A stretch of DNA of 64,000 nucleotides from Elysia crispata (Eukaryota; Mollusca; Gastropoda; Plakobranchidae). The notes under the pieces are model-generated. The model saw only the letters and a program-made list of their open reading frames with translations. It made no database searches and was not told the origin of the DNA. Below are positions 47,273-59,922 of this stretch, piece by piece (positions within the stretch are counted from its first letter, which is position 1; each line of letters begins with the position of its first letter). The stretch is taken from the NCBI GenBank assembly GCA_033675545.1, contig JAWDGP010007419.1:137501-201500 (forward strand). The letters are read 5' to 3'. Both the position numbers and the translations under genes were made by a program.

Positions 47273-50200
47273 CTGCAATATAAAATTTAAAAGAGGTGAT
47301 GTCATTCTCAATCAGCAAATGAAATTTTTCCCCAAAGTACACTAATGTCATAATTCTGATGAAGCCTCGATTCACCCTACACAAAAAAAGTTAATCTATA
47401 ACTTGCATACTTCTAAGGTATGATCTTTTTGTATAAACATGAAAACCTCTTTCTCTCAACTTTACTTTTTTTCTGAAACTTGTCTTATCTCTGAATAAGT
47501 TATTCTCCTGGGCAGTATTTTTAAGCCAAATATATAGTTTTCAATTAACTTTATTACATCCTGTCCTTAGATCAGTCATGCTAATTTGCTCATTCCTTGT
47601 CATGAGTAGTCCTTATAGCTGGAGCAAGAGTCAGTTACAGCGTTGTATGTGGTCTTCTATGATTTTAATTTGTTAAAGTCATTACCAAATACTAATATTA
47701 GGACATGCTTTTGAGCCTTTTACCCGCATCTCACCAGAACAATTTCTTAGACTAACACTTCCAATTTTGCATTTTTTTTTATCTTTGTGTAGTGGCTAAA
47801 ACAATTGCTCACCTTCTTGTGAAGAAAATTCCACAAAGATTTTCACGATAACATCAGCATCTTCCTCCTCACTCTGTCTCTCCTGATAGATGATAACTCT
47901 ATTGACTGTCCCAAATTTCCCACACTCATCTGTTACTTCACTTTCCAACTCATCATCGAGGTCCTCTGGGCCTACCATGTTTCTCAAGACCATAACTCGA
48001 CACTGGGTAATGAAAGTATAATAACTTTAAAAAAGCTTCATAAATATCAGACACGTTTCTAATGCACTGGAATGGCGCTCATCATGATATGAAAATTAAA
48101 CTCATAATTATAAAAATTCCATTCGCTCATCCTTTGCATCACTTTATTTTTGAATCATATCAATCTTGTGCCATGCAGGCAAATGTGCAAGCTTACTTCA
48201 TACAAATTTTTATTAACCTTTGGAATCCAATTTAACTAAGTTAATCATAGGCTCCCTTGCCCAAGTCTAGGAAAGTATAGTTCATCCAGACAGTGCTTAA
48301 ATGCAAGCTAGAACTGTCTTTGACAAGTTAAGTTTAATGTATGCGCCCTTGGTAAAAAACAAAGTCCATTCATACTGATAAGATTTTACAGCCAGTAAAA
48401 GTGAAGTGAGGGTCCGTAAGACTAAAATGACATTTCTTTTTAACAAACCTCAGACTTTCTCATCAGTTTCTGCATGACCATATGTCTGGCACTGCTGCCA
48501 CTGATCTTCATGCTCTCCTGTTGTTCTAATGTCTGCGGAAGCTCCTCTTGCCCTGTCTTCTCATCTACTTCTTTCTCTGCCGTGGGAACTGCTGGTGTTG
48601 GGTTGGTGGTGGTTGTTAAACCACCAGATACATTTGCCAAAAGTGGATCATTTTTCAATGCCATAGCATTCACCATGGCAGCCGCTAGTGCTGAGGGAGA
48701 AGAATAGGATTAAAAATAAATTGACAGTAGCAAATTGCATAGGCAAATGTTGCAAAGCACATCAACAAATGTGATGTTAAACATTAAGCAGTTTTTCAAG
48801 ACCCAAAGCAAATCAGATCTGATGGATTCTAAGTTTTACAAAATCACATAAAAATACAAACCTGGGCTGAGATGATGAAATTAACTTAAAGATTTAGGCA
48901 AAACATGTCAAATATATTAACAGCAAGAAAGGCTCATTTTTTTTTCATTCGAAATAATTCAATTTTATGCTTTGCTCAAAAAGAGATCCACATTTTAATT
49001 TACATACACCTATCTCATTCACACAGCAAGCTATTTACCTGGACTGGGAGCTGACCCCAAACTTGTGAGATTTGCTAGGCTGATGGCAGGAGCTGTGACA
49101 GCTGGGAGGATGGGCAAGACTGGAGACGTCTGCAGTGACATGAGTGGTACAGGAGGAGCAGTGGGAGGCTTTGGCATGGATGGATGAGGGGGAGCCATAG
49201 GAGGCAGGGTCAAGCTGGATGTTATGGACTTTGAATTGATCACTGTACTATTGCCTCCTAGGGTAGGGAGGGCAAGACCTGGAGGAGCCTGAATGATTGA
49301 AAAAGATTTATTGTAAGAAATAGGATATTAGAAAAAGCATTGAATACATAGTATGACAATGAGCATTGAATTCAAATGGTATCAAGTGAGATTGCAGATT
49401 AAAAAAAAAAATCATTATATGGCAACATATATTTGCCAATAGCCTGGCACTATAATAAAAACTTTTAATAGTACTTTCATACAGAAGAGCACACTGTCTA
49501 ATTACTAGTCCTTATGAGATGGATATCAGAGATTTGAAAGTAGACAATAAATTATATACAAATTCAAACAAAATTTTTTTTTAATTTCATAAAGACCTTG
49601 GGGACCATTTTTCTCGTTTTCTCCATTCTGCTCACTTGAGGAATAAAATGTGTTTTTTTATATGGCATTTCCTCTTTGGATAAACCTTTTGATTAAACAA
49701 GATCTGTAACATTTGAGCTGTTCATGGTTTACATACCAGAGCATGTTGCTGGGCATCCAGTGCTGTCAACTTGGCAGTGATAGCTGCAGCAGCAACTGCT
49801 GAGGCTGTTGGCATTGATGCTGGAATTGACACTGGGGCAAATGCTTTCTCAGGTGGTGTTATTGCCTTGAAAGCAGAAATCAAGCAACATATTCACCAAC
49901 CACAAATCAAATTTAAAGCAGTGTTTTATATGATAAATAATATACTAGGCAAAAGGTGAGAATAAAAGAAACCAATTGTTTCAATAAGATTTAAACATTA
50001 TGATATGCTGAGCATTGCATAAAATATTGAAACTTTAAATCTATATTTATTGATCTAAAATACTCTTTGTCTTGAATTAAATAGAAATGATAACTTCAGT
50101 ATTATCAAATTCTAACTTAAAAATCTTGGATTTCTAATGGATCCAATATTATTCAATGTAAAACAAAAGCAAAAAACATCAGACATAGTAGACCATATTA

Positions 50201-53200
50201 CTTATACAATTCATTCAAATACTTGGGACATAAATTCACTGAATGTTATAGTTGGCTAAAACTTGATATTATATACATACCCTTCCAACTCTGAGGTATT
50301 GGCCTCCTAGATCAAACAAATTCATTGATGTCACTGCATCTAAAGCTGCTTGAAGTGTTTCATATTCGATAAAGCCATATCCCCTGGGCAAGAAAAAAAA
50401 AGTTAATTGTTTCATCATGTTCTGATACTTGTAATCAAGTCACACTTTCAAAAAAAAAATATAGTCAAAACAGTGTCTCAACTTTATCTTTTTTTTGATC
50501 AGCCTTAAAAGCAAGGTTTTGTGCTTCAGGTGTCCTATCTAACAGATAAAGAAAAACAGACTTTATTGTTGTTTTTTATTATAAAAATGGAATAAACTTT
50601 ATAGTAAGGTCTGGGTCAGAAACCAGCAAAAAATAAGCAAAAAACATGGTTAAAAAAAAAACAATTTAAACATTTCAGAAAACTCATTAATGCTTCATAT
50701 ATTTGCATGCTTAAAAAAAAATATGTGATTACTTGTGTTTGCCTTGTTTTGTCGGGTCTGCAGCAAGCTCGCAAGATGTGATTTTTCCAAAAGCTTCGAA
50801 GACACTGAGGGGAAAATAAAAGAAAAATGAAATTAGTCATCATGAATGAAGTCAAATAATCAGTCAAATTTAATTTAAAGGCTTAGATGTGAAAGAAAAG
50901 ATGCCAGTTCCATTCAACTTGAAATTCGAATTATTTCATGATCTTTCAAACTCTAATAATTTAAACGAGAAAATATACAATACCTTTTTATGTCATTCTC
51001 TGTAAGGTCTGGATGAATTGAAGTGATGTAAATCCTGTTGTAGTTTTTAGCTTCTTGGCCTAGCTGTTCAATGATAGGTTGTGCTTGGGGCATATTACTG
51101 GGACGTCCAACCTAAAAAACAGGATCTCATTATGATTTGACACATAATTTGATCTGGATGTATGCACAAGTAATTTCATTTACTTCGATCAATAAAACAA
51201 AAAAATTCTTATATCAGATTGTGGCAAGACTGATACCATGATAAATCAGAGCACAAAAATAAAAAATTCTAGAGACACTACATTTACAAATAAAGTGCTC
51301 ATTTATGCCTCATGGGTTCTTAGTTTTAATAAATGGTGATGAATTCAATCCATTGATCTATAAAGTTTCAGAATTGAAAACGTAACCTTTAAATTTATTG
51401 ACAAAATCCTGGATATCTGACCTAGTCTCAGGGTTTAGGCAAACTAACTACTACATGTGATTATAGTTTCAGTAAAAAAAAGTCAAAAAAATTTACACTG
51501 TTCTTTCCACCCTGTTGCTATTAAGATTTGAATTAAATATAAATGAAAACAGAACTCTTGACTATTATTAAAACAAAAAAGAACATTAAATTATGTATTG
51601 AAAAACGTGAAGAAGAAAACTTTCACAGACGAATTATTACAAGCTGATGCAAAAGAAAACTTTCACAGAAGAATTATTGCCAACTGATATTTAGAAGAAA
51701 TTTCTTATAAAACTAAATTAAAAACCAGCATAGGCAGTGTGAAATCCTGATAAGCCTCCATCAAAAGGTACTGATAAAAACAGAAACACATGCACACACA
51801 AAAAAAATGCATATTTAAGGCATCCAGGGTAATTTAGGCACAATACTTTTTGACTTGCAAGCGCCTGAAATATTTTTCCCCCTTCTTCAAGGGCATAAAT
51901 TTTGATTCTGTGTGGCACCGAAAGCTAGATTCATTCAAATTTTGATCTGCCCCACATGAATATTAAGACATGCATACCTTGATATTACGACCACCAATCA
52001 TGAACCCATTCATCTGCTCCAGTGCAAGTTGTGCTGCCTCGGGCTGTTCATACTCTATGAAGGCAAAACCTTTATGTTTGTTTGTGATAGGGTCCCAAGA
52101 AAGGTTCACAGACTTCACTGGACCAAAAGGTAAGAACTCTTTTTTTATGGTGTCCTCTTTGATTTCAAAATTGATGCTGCCAACATATATTCTGCAAGAG
52201 AAGTTAAGGTTTTTAAGATAATTTTCAAGCACTAACATATAATTATATTGGAAAAAGTTGCAAATACATATAATGTAATTACTAAATTTTAACTAAAAGG
52301 ATGCATCTTTCCTCCTTCACTTTTTACAATTATGTACATTTTATTTAATAATTAAAAACTACATTGCAGGCAATTTAACACTTTGCAACTTTGAAACCTA
52401 AATGAGCCACCTAATTAGGTTTTGTATCAACTTACCTGCACATTAATGCTAATGCTTGCTGGCGCTGAACTGTATTCTGGAACTGCTGCATCTGTTGTGA
52501 ATAAATAGCATAGACCTGTGCATTCGTTAGTGAAGCCTGTTCAAGTTATTGGCCACATAAATAATACATTACATTTTAAAAATGATTTCTAATCGATAAT
52601 CAAAGCAGGAAGAACAGAGAAAGAGTATTTAAGTACTGTGACAACCATACTGATAATAGTTTCAGGTTATCTTAGCGCAGGATATTCAGATCTTAGTGGT
52701 TTTGGGAAATGGTTCAGTATTCTTTGTTGGGGATTTTAAAGATGTTAACTCATATTTCCCTTCAATTGTTTTAAGATGAAAAGAAGCTGTTTTGAAGAGA
52801 TAAAATATTGGGTTAGAGCATTGCTTAATTTCTTGGTAGAGATGGAGCATGGCAGGAGCAAATAGGACACATTTCACTTTCACAAGAAAAAATTATTTAT
52901 TCATGCATAGCTGGCCTGTATTTTTGCCTTAAATTTTTTAATTGTGAATTCTAATATATGATAAGCTTTGGATTTACTATCTACCTGTTGTTGATGAGCA
53001 ATGGTCTGTCTGACCAGGACACTCTTGATGCTTTGTTCCATGGCAAACTTTTTGGCACGCTGAACATCTTCCTGTTGTTGAACACCAAGCTTGGGGGGCT
53101 TGAAGGGTTTGATATCTCGCTTTGCACCTGGGCCATCCAGCACATGCCCGTATTGCTCAGATTGGGGAAAAAATGGCTCTTGGCTCTCTGTATCTGATCC

Positions 53201-56200
53201 TGAAACAAAATCAAACAAATATAGATGAAATATTCAGCTTAGTGACCACAGCCCTGTACAGAACGAGATAAAACAGTGACAGCCATGAAACAATGAAAAT
53301 GGGGGAGGGAGGGTGAACAAACAAAAAAAACACTGCACTTACTATTGGGTAGAATCTGACTAAAAAAATTTCACAATCACAGATGATGTACAAAATCCCT
53401 TTAGGTCAAGGGGTACCTATCAAAAAAAGAGGTCAAGGCTAAACAGAAAAAAATCCTTTAAGCCGTTGACAAGCATGTGTTGCTCAATGCTGATTTTCAA
53501 AAATGTTGACGCTGAGTTACAGAACCGGCAATACTATTTAACCAGACATATCCCAAACAGTCAATAGGGTAATGTTTACCGCTTCCGACGAGGTTTTTCT
53601 GCCTTTCATTCTTTAGAATGAGTTACAGGGGTCTCCATGAATCAATCCATCCCAAAAGGATATGGTGGTTGTTTGCGGTTAGGCAGAATGCAAATTTCCT
53701 GTGCTCTTAAGACTCTATTAAAAACATAGAGAAAAAGAAGAAAAAAAGAGCACCGCATTACTGAAGTACTTTGCACAAAATGGAAAAGCTAATCCACATT
53801 GCGCCACGTCAGCAGACCATAAATGAGATACTCACCACATCAAAGCCATCAGTCCTTATATTAAACCAAACATTGACATTTGAACAATATATTTTGACCA
53901 ATCTGTCATTCTTATTTTTAAGTAGACAAAGGATAAAAAGAGACATTAAAAAGAGCAAATAAAAGACCGCAGTGAAGAGATTCTCAGCTGCAAGATCACT
54001 CTGTAACTGATAAAAAAAAGACAAAAAAAAAAAAACAAAAACAAGATGGCATAGTTGACCTGAAAAAGAAAAAAAGAGTACATTTTCCCAAGCCATTAGT
54101 TTTATTTGCAAATATCCTTATATTTAGTTAACATCTTCAATCTCCTGATCTTATACTTTGAAAATTGCCATGCCATCCGAAACTAATACAGTATGGTAGT
54201 ACAAATACAGGCATTAACTTTTCCAATCTGAACATATATATGATATGCATATAAATGTATTTTGGATACCTTTCTTGTTTTTGGTTTGTGGGTGTCTAAT
54301 TATGAAGAGACAGAAAGTTTTTCAGAGGGAAGATACAATTCAAAAGCCAAAAAAATATGGGCTGAATGAAAAACATTCACAGCAAAAAAGTTTACTTATT
54401 TCTATATGAGCCTTAAGCCTCCGACAGTTAATTCTCTTTGAGTGTTGCCCTGCAAAATGCTCTACTTTGTATCAAATTTTCCGCATCTTGCTGCAGACCT
54501 TTCAAAATAGGTATTTATACAAGCGGTACCGTCTCAAAGTTTCGAAGACACCATTACTGACGAATCACAAGGCTGAAGTGAAGAACCATGTCAAGCTGCA
54601 AATACACAGAACAAGAGAGGAGACGCAATGTCAAGGCTCACATTGACATTCTGAATTTATTGAAAACTTAAGTTCAAAAAAAAAAAAAAAGAAAAAAAAA
54701 TTGTACCATTTGATACATGTACATTTTTGGGGAGGCTTGTCAGACTTTTCAATTGAAATACATAAGAGACAGGATTTTTTTTCATGCGCAAGACATTTGG
54801 CAAAAAAAAAAATTAGACTGAAAGAAAAACAACCATTCAGAGAACAGTATTGCAATTTACTAATTTCTACTTGAGTTAAAGCATTCAGCCTCAACAAGTA
54901 AATATTAGGATGTTGTCCCGTGTAATGCTCAAATTTTGTATTAAATTTTCCTCATCTTGTTGGCAGACCTCAATAGAGGTTTTACAAGCAGTCTCAAACT
55001 TTTGAAGAGACCCCCATTGACCATTCCCGAGGCTGAGGTGATGAGCCTTGTCATGACTGCTGTAAAAACATAGAACAAAGAGAGAAGAGAAGACACCATG
55101 TCAACTTGTCAAAGCTCATTTTGACAATATTAAGCATTTGGAAAGTTAGGTCTCTAATTTTATTTTGCAACCATTGCTGCCTGAATAGCTATGTTGATAA
55201 TTTAAGAATAGAAACTTGTGGACAAGTTTCTAATGGTTTTCGTAACATAATTTGCCAAAAGCATAAGGAAATGCTTTTCAGGAATTTGACAAGGTGCAAA
55301 GTATTGCAAACGTCCTGTTTAAGTTAAAAACCACTTCTTTATTTCTTTAAGCTTGAATATCATGGAAAGACAATAAAAAAAAAATAAATTATTTATGATC
55401 ATTGGGTAGTCACAGTCACAGACGTGCTTTACTCAGGATCAACCCAATTCAGAATAAGACAAGAACAATATCATTTCGACTTTTGTTGCTTTAATCTTTT
55501 CTTGAGTTTGCCGATTATGCCACTGTTCCAATCACAAAGAGGCAACTGTCTAATCTATAAAAATTAATATTTCTAATTTAAAGACGCCACTTAACTCAAT
55601 CAAGTTGGGCTTAAAGCTTTATGGTCTACAAAGTAAAATAATTTTAAATAAGTGTCAATTGCGCAACTACTCAATGAGATTTAGTTCCTGTAATTTTTGG
55701 CACTTTGAAGTCAGTGCAGCAGCCAGGAAAACCCCAGCAAAGATGTCACAAGGACTTTGCATCAGTTTTGAGGATGGTGCCAATGTCACTGAAAATACAC
55801 AGAGAGAGAAAAAAAGAGAAGACGGGTGCCTTAGCCTCAGATGAAAAATATACGAAAACGCAAGGAATTAAACAGACAAATTATGCTTAAGCAATGTCAT
55901 TTTGAAAACATCACATTCTCCTCATATGTTTTGAACTTCTAACAATGCAGTTTTGATACCATGAATACTATTTTCTCTACAAATGTGATTCATTTTACAA
56001 TAAATCAAAGCTGAACCCTCTGAAAATCATTTTCAAACCTTTCAAAGGTATGAAATTTCAAACGATGTAAGTAAACTACCCTTTTAAAACTAATGGTGTG
56101 CAGGAGAAGTAAAGTCAACTCAATGCTATCTTTAATTTACAAGATATACAATTACTGGAGTCAAAATTATTGAAATTAAGTCAAAGATGAAAAAAAAAGA

Positions 56201-59200
56201 ATCTCAAGTTTGTATTGAATTAGGTAGAGTCCACTGTTATAAAAACCCTCTCACGCACAGAAATATCTAGTTTAATGAAGGCAGCTTCATCAGGCGCTCT
56301 GGGGAGTTCTCAAACACAAAAGATTTCAGGTCAAATTCATACCAAGCAATACAAGTTTCTTAAAAATCTAAATCTTGTCTATAAAATATAAATATAAAGC
56401 TACAATCATAAAGATTTTGAATCACATTTGATAAAGATATAAACATATTCCAAATCATTTTTTGTTTACCATAATACAAAACTTGGGAGAAAAAAAATTG
56501 TGAAACAACTCTTGAGAGTATATATTGGAATGAAAAAGGGAAATATACAATCATACTTGGATGCAAATCTTTCCTTTGTATAATTGACAGTAATGCTTGA
56601 AATGAAAATTCTAATGCAATACAACAATATCAAAATATTGCAACTTTTTATGATTAAAAAAAGTACTTCACAGAAGGAATGAATAGATAATGGTTTTTAA
56701 ACATCTTGCACCCAATCCTTGTGTTGAAATGTGAATGGACAAGAAAATGAAAAAAAGCAGTTGAAATGTTGAAAGCATTATCTTTCTTTTATTTAGTACT
56801 AAGTTTAATCATGTTTGTTTGCACAAACTATTTCATTACAGATACAAATAAAAATTTTAGAAAATAAATTGCACTGAACATTTAAGCTTTTGAATGTGAG
56901 TGAACGTTATGACCTCAATTTTTCATGATTTCAACTGGACAGGGTTTAGGATTTAACCCAATGCTTCTTACTATGATCTGACCTGACGCCCAATTACTAC
57001 AGTAAGGGAAGTAACTAATTAAAAAAAAAAAACACTACGAAAATAATTCTCACCCCCACCCTTTTTTCTAAATATTATTTTAAAAAATATTTTCATACAG
57101 ATTGATAAATTCTCTTTCATCTGATATATGATATGCATGCTTACAACATGCTTTGATCAGCCAGCAGCTCATACAGGATGGGGGAAAGTAATGATCAAAT
57201 ACTTCTTAAGGACTTGAAATAGTATCAAAGTCAACAAAAGATCCAGTAAAGAATGAAAATTCTTCTACAGTTACATCATTCAAAGTCTCAAACCATTCCC
57301 TAGTGACTTTTGGTTGTGGCACGGTATCGTCATTTTCACTGCCTAGAGTTCTAATACTGGTTCTCTCTGTCTCAACCTTAACATCTATGTCAGATTCAAC
57401 ACCAACATCCTCATTTTTACCTAAAAATCTTTGAGAAGCTAAAGAATTCAGAAAATCAAAGGTCATTTTTCTAAGTTTGAGTAAGAAATGGTAGATTTAG
57501 GGTTAAAAAAAAAAAGGACTAAACTTCAAAATATCGTATACACCATTCTAATATGCCAAATCAAAAGCTGTAAACTGCTACTTTCAGTTTCAACATCGCT
57601 CTACAGGCATAAAAGAGCTTTAAATAACCATGGCTTCCTGGTTACACAGCGGGCGCATGAACATGATTGGGGTGGAATGTTAGCAGGCACATGAAGAAGC
57701 ATTGGGTTAATGAACATGTTCAACATAGATGCTTATGGATTTGTAGAAGGGGAACAGGTCCTCTACCAGAATCATTATGAAAAATTAGATATATCACACT
57801 AAAAAAATAGAAAACATACAAAGATAATAATTTTGACAGTCCTGATCATGCCTTTTCTATTTAATATTTTCTAGATCTAGTTCCAATATAGTTCTTATTA
57901 CCCTGTGACATGCATAGAAAATTGAACAGCATCAGGTGAAAAGGTGCAAGGGTCAACAGAATAATTTTTTTTTAGATGCTGTGATAGAGAAACTTGACAA
58001 ATATAAAAAGAGAGCTCACAAACGAAAGTTAGGAAAAGTTAAGGGGTGATTCTCCAAAGTTGGGTAGACCTAATGAAAGTTTTTTTCAATTATCTTAACA
58101 TAGCAATCCCTTTTCTTCAGCAATAAAAACATTTTAACTTAGTGTTCCAAATGAAGTTATTTTTAAGCTAATTTCCAAACCAATGTTAGGCTGCTCAGCA
58201 CCAATTGTTGTCTTGCCAGGGACAGTAAGAAGCTCTTTATATACCAAAAGAAAACAGAGAGTAAAACAGACAAACATCACATACTTAGTTTTTTTAACTC
58301 CCTCTGTAGCTTTTAAGTGATATATAATTGTTAAATTCTCATGTTAGTTCAAGAAATGCCCATTGATGAAAGGCTACTTCACCATACAATATTTTGCCGA
58401 TTAAGGGATAACAGAAAAGCTACAAGACTTAAATATGGTGTGAGAAAGAGCCTCAGACTATGATGCAAATGCACCGAGGATCCCTTCTTTTCACTTTTAT
58501 TTCTCTTTCATGGAACCAAAATATATCAGTGCCGGTGGTGACAAAAAGTGAAATAGGAGAAAAATTGCAGTGTGTCTCGGGGCTGCTAAAGGTCCCTACC
58601 AATATCAGGGATTCAAGGGGCAAAGCAACAGAAAAATAAAAAAAAAATACACTCTGAGAGGATACAATATTCTATGTCCTGAGAGTAAACCAATAGTTTA
58701 TGATAAAGGTTTGCTGAATTAAAAAGGGAATGAAATTTTCGAAAAAAAATTGGCGTAACGGCAGCAGCTTAAAAAGGACCAAAATCTTCCTCTGCCTTAT
58801 TGTTCATTGCATCCATATAAAATTAATTGAAATGATTATCAAACACATAGCCTTTTTAGGCTAATTACTAAAGGCAATCCAATTCTATTTACAATCTTAA
58901 CATTAAGTTAAATTAAAAAGCAAATTTTTTAAAGAAAATGACATAAATGGTTATCGTCATCTGAAAAACAACAGCAGTTGTCAAAGTTTAATCAATCTGC
59001 CACTTTCTCTTCTCTAAATGGAAGTTATCACATATTTCTCAGTAGAACTTATAAAGAACTTAAATGCAAAAATACTGCTTAGAAGTTACGTGACTTGAAA
59101 GCAGTATCAGTTTGCCAAAAATACACACAATCCATGGATGTCTTCAGGCACTGTTTCTTGTGCAGAAAGCCCCGAAATTCATTCTTGAAGTTGGCCTATT

Positions 59201-59617
59201 CTATCGTCTTTTCTTGAGGCAATCCCAGAGAGTCACAGAGTGCAACTATCATCACAAATGCATTAAAGAGTAAAAAGAGCTAAAATGAGAGCAAGCTCCA
59301 AAGTTGTTCAAAATTACAGACATGAATGAAAGTTTGTGCAGCCCTAAAATATGGTAAAAAGCCAGTACTGGCAAATCACCACAGGAACATATAACTTCCT
59401 TGATTGCAAGATACTAGATTAAAATTTAAAGGCAACAAAAAAAATAATAAGCTTTTCTATTGATTCTTCCTTTGGAGAACTGTAATGTTATGAAAATGCC
59501 ATCAATTTTAACAGGTGCAGGATAAAGTCTTAACATCAATTTACCGTTTTCCAACTTGAGTCGTTTTGGCTGTGATTGACCATCTCCTGTCATATCTGGT
59601 AGTTCCAAGAGAGGTGC
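47163..59617 (-). CDS. PUF60: Poly(U)-binding splicing factor PUF60 / Half pint
   Basis: Twelve coding exons join in frame to 608 residues plus a stop, counting from the first recognised exon: 59617-59545, 53199-52985, 52536-52436, 52191-51978, 51111-50984, 50804-50733, 50383-50281, 49865-49737, 49288-49039, 48690-48449, 48002-47813, 47272-47163. Human PUF60 has 559 residues. PUF60 is a nuclear RNA-binding protein that binds pyrimidine-rich 3' splice-site tracts and helps U2AF and U2 snRNP recruitment; in vertebrates it also acts as FIR in MYC repression. RRM1 has IYVGSI (about 131-136) and KGFAFIEY (170-177). RRM2 has IYITSI (228-233) and KGYGFIEY (268-275). An Ala/Pro-rich linker follows (about 303-450), then a C-terminal UHM with the Arg-Phe-Phe motif (584-586). 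The 5' end is uncertain: Met in exon 1 (residue 9) or an upstream exon. All introns are GT-AG. Identification is from protein family signatures. Confidence 0.95.
47813..48002 (-). CDS. PUF60: PUF60 exon 11 (UHM first half)
   Basis: Acceptor 'attacccag', donor GTGAGC. Encodes [38 protein letters not shown] and VKIFVEFS of the U2AF-homology domain. The Gly-Pro-Glu-Asp form matches Drosophila Half pint more closely than human. Confidence 0.96.
48449..48690 (-). CDS. PUF60: PUF60 exon 10 (linker end)
   Basis: Acceptor 'ctccctcag', donor GTTTGT, weaker than the others. Encodes an acidic stretch followed by [19 protein letters not shown], which is almost identical to the human segment before the UHM. 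Confidence 0.93.
49039..49288 (-). CDS. PUF60: PUF60 exon 9 (Pro-rich linker)
   Basis: Acceptor 'atcattcag', donor GTAAAT. Encodes a low-complexity Pro/Ser/Leu-rich stretch with no domain. The frame joins exactly with exons 8 and 10. Confidence 0.9.
49737..49865 (-). CDS. PUF60: PUF60 exon 8 (linker)
   Basis: Acceptor 'ctttcaag', donor GTATGT; a phase 0 exon of 43 codons. Starts AITPPEKAF and contains [13 protein letters not shown], matching the human AVTPP and VAAAAATAKITA stretches. Confidence 0.92.
50281..50383 (-). CDS. PUF60: PUF60 exon 7 (RRM2 end)
   Basis: Acceptor 'ttgcccag', donor GTATGT. Encodes RNP1 GYGFIEYE and [15 protein letters not shown], near-identical to human PUF60. Confidence 0.96.
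50733..50804 (-). CDS. PUF60: PUF60 exon 6 (RRM2 middle)
   Basis: A 72-base exon with acceptor 'cccctcag' and donor GTAATC, encoding [11 protein letters not shown] and the start of the KHKGYG motif. Three residues (PTKQGKHK against PTTGKHK) make the RRM2 loop one longer than in human. Confidence 0.93.
50984..51111 (-). CDS. PUF60: PUF60 exon 5 (RRM1-RRM2 linker and RRM2 start)
   Basis: Acceptor 'gttttttag', donor GTATTG. Encodes [11 protein letters not shown], a linker conserved between fly and human, and RNP2 of RRM2 (IYITSI). The last codon is split with exon 6. Confidence 0.95.
51978..52191 (-). CDS. PUF60: PUF60 exon 4 (RRM1)
   Basis: Acceptor 'cttgcag', donor GTATGC. Contains nearly all of RRM1: RNP2 IYVGSI, RNP1 KGFAFIEY and the highly conserved [11 protein letters not shown] and GGRNIK. 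Confidence 0.96.
52436..52536 (-). CDS. PUF60: PUF60 exon 3 (three possible acceptors)
   Basis: The most 5' acceptor (exon from 52,536) gives ASLTNAQ at the start, which parallels QLTNLQ in human PUF60. Two further AG acceptors (exons from 52,515 and 52,491) also keep the frame and would drop 7 or 15 residues. All end in ALALMCR at donor GTAAGT. In human PUF60 this same position is alternatively spliced. Confidence 0.85.
52985..53199 (-). CDS. PUF60: PUF60 exon 2
   Basis: Acceptor 'tgtttcag', donor GTAGAT. It encodes a segment ending in [16 protein letters not shown] and QTIAHQQQ, a stretch almost identical in human and fly PUF60 just before RRM1. A poorly conserved Ser/Glu/Pro-rich part precedes it. 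The upstream intron is the longest in the gene, about 6.3 kb. Confidence 0.92.
54395..55147. repeat. Intronic tandem duplication
   Basis: Segments 54,395-54,668 and 54,857-55,147 align in the same orientation (shared order: 'tttctac/tat...gag', 'atcaaattttcc', 'gcagacct', 'gtctcaaa', 'gaagacac', 'tgtcaaggctca/tgtcaaagctca'). The period is about 462 bases. A more worn third copy may lie at about 55,680-55,835. Confidence 0.75.
56957..57706 (-). mobile_element. piggyBac-like non-autonomous element
   Basis: The element is bordered by TTAA on both sides (56,953-56,956 and 57,707-57,710). It begins and ends with a perfect 13-bp inverted repeat, CCCAATGCTTCTT. TTAA target duplication and CCC ends are the piggyBac hallmark. 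Inside, an 86-codon minus-strand frame (57,206-57,466) is acidic and ends with [14 protein letters not shown], which resembles the piece just before the DDE domain of piggyBac transposases. The catalytic domain is missing, so this is an internally deleted copy of about 750 bases. Superfamily from ends and target is firm; the protein match is tentative. Confidence 0.8.
59545..59617 (-). CDS. PUF60: PUF60 exon 1 (first recognised coding exon)
   Basis: Acceptor 'ttttcag' and donor GTAAAT. It encodes a short acidic-to-basic N-terminal piece ending RLKLENG, like the 'KMENG' piece of human PUF60. It contains an in-frame Met (MTGDGQ) but is also open upstream to a good acceptor, so it is probably an internal exon with the initiator further 5'. 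The last base joins exon 2 to complete a Gly codon. Confidence 0.85.
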
Positions 59618-59918
59618 CTGAAAATAAGTAGAAAAAAAAAATGAACATCACAAAGTTAACTTCTAAAAGTTATAAATTCAGTACCCGTTTTTGGGGCTCT
59701 TTTTTTTTAAGTTTGAGATGGAAAAATTAAAGAATCCCCTGCATAGATATAGACTTATTCACATTCCCAATTATTTTTTTTGGACCTTTGATTCTTAAGG
59801 TTCTTTTAGGGAAGCTCTGTAAGTTTGTTCAAAATATGAAGACCTGTAATAGTAAGAATCATGATAATGCTCATTACCAAGCAGTGCAAATTTTGAAATT
59901 GTGGCAGATGGCAAAGTT
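59618..59918. other. Upstream of PUF60 exon 1, plain sequence
   Basis: AT-rich and intron-like, with a T-rich tract upstream of the exon 1 acceptor. No feature is seen. Confidence 0.5.
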
Positions 59919-59922
59919 AACA

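Larger units (their letters stand above)
53200..59544 (-). other. Long first recognised intron of PUF60
   Basis: About 6.3 kb. It holds a tandem duplication (54,395-55,147), a piggyBac-like element (56,957-57,706), and otherwise AT-rich sequence. I looked for further exons of PUF60 in it and found none that would keep the frame and match the family. Confidence 0.8.
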
